Positions 5,622 to 5,624 of a stretch of DNA of 5,624 bases are shown here, in pieces. The notes beneath the pieces were generated by a model. The model saw only the letters and a program-made list of their open reading frames with translations. It had not been told where the DNA came from and did not search any database. The position numbers and the translations under genes were made by a program. The first letter of the stretch is position 1. Each line of letters starts with the position of its first letter. This DNA is from Leptolyngbyaceae cyanobacterium M65_K2018_010 (GTDB lineage: Bacteria; Cyanobacteriota; Cyanobacteriia; Phormidesmidales; Phormidesmidaceae), in contig DVEE01000178.1 of NCBI GenBank assembly GCA_015295885.1, positions 1-5,624 of the forward strand, in the 5' to 3' direction.

Positions 5622-5624
5622 ATT

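Overview
The window is a piece of cyanobacterial chromosome. It carries the genes for the CO2-uptake form of photosynthetic complex I (NDH-1MS), one arm of the inorganic-carbon concentrating mechanism. Two independent signs point to a cyanobacterium. The three minus-strand proteins are NdhF3-like, NdhD3-like and CupA-like (ChpXY family), a set I know only from cyanobacteria. Five exact copies of the HIP1 octamer GCGATCGC also occur in 5.6 kb, far more than chance would give. The DNA is GC-rich except for a sharply AT-rich right end. I cannot name the species.

Layout, right to left along the minus strand. An AT-rich promoter region (about 5540-5624) has a perfect TATAAT box buried in an inverted repeat with 8-bp arms, and a second AT-rich palindrome lies just upstream. 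This looks like a LysR-type (CcmR/NdhR or CmpR) control region. A leader of roughly 140 nt follows, then ndhF3 (5432-3579), a 40-nt gap, and ndhD3 (3538-1949). cupA (1403-102) comes next on the same strand, 545 bp further on. That gap holds a complete NUDIX hydrolase gene (1450-1878) on the opposite strand. It converges on ndhD3 (70-bp gap) and diverges from cupA (46-bp gap). The last 101 bp (1-101) hold only a weak hairpin and no recognisable gene.

How the genes work together: NdhF3 and NdhD3 are antiporter-like membrane subunits at the distal end of the NDH-1MS membrane arm. CupA sits on NdhF3 and hydrates CO2 to bicarbonate, driven by electron flow and proton movement through the complex. 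The fourth usual member, cupS, is not visible, but the window ends about 100 bp after cupA, so its absence cannot be claimed.

The core system is known, not new. The least ordinary points are the opposite-strand NUDIX gene that splits the usual ndhF3-ndhD3-cupA order, the operator-like palindrome covering the -10 box, the dense G-run cluster between cupA and the NUDIX gene, and the loss of canonical proton-channel residues in NdhF3 (probably a family trait).
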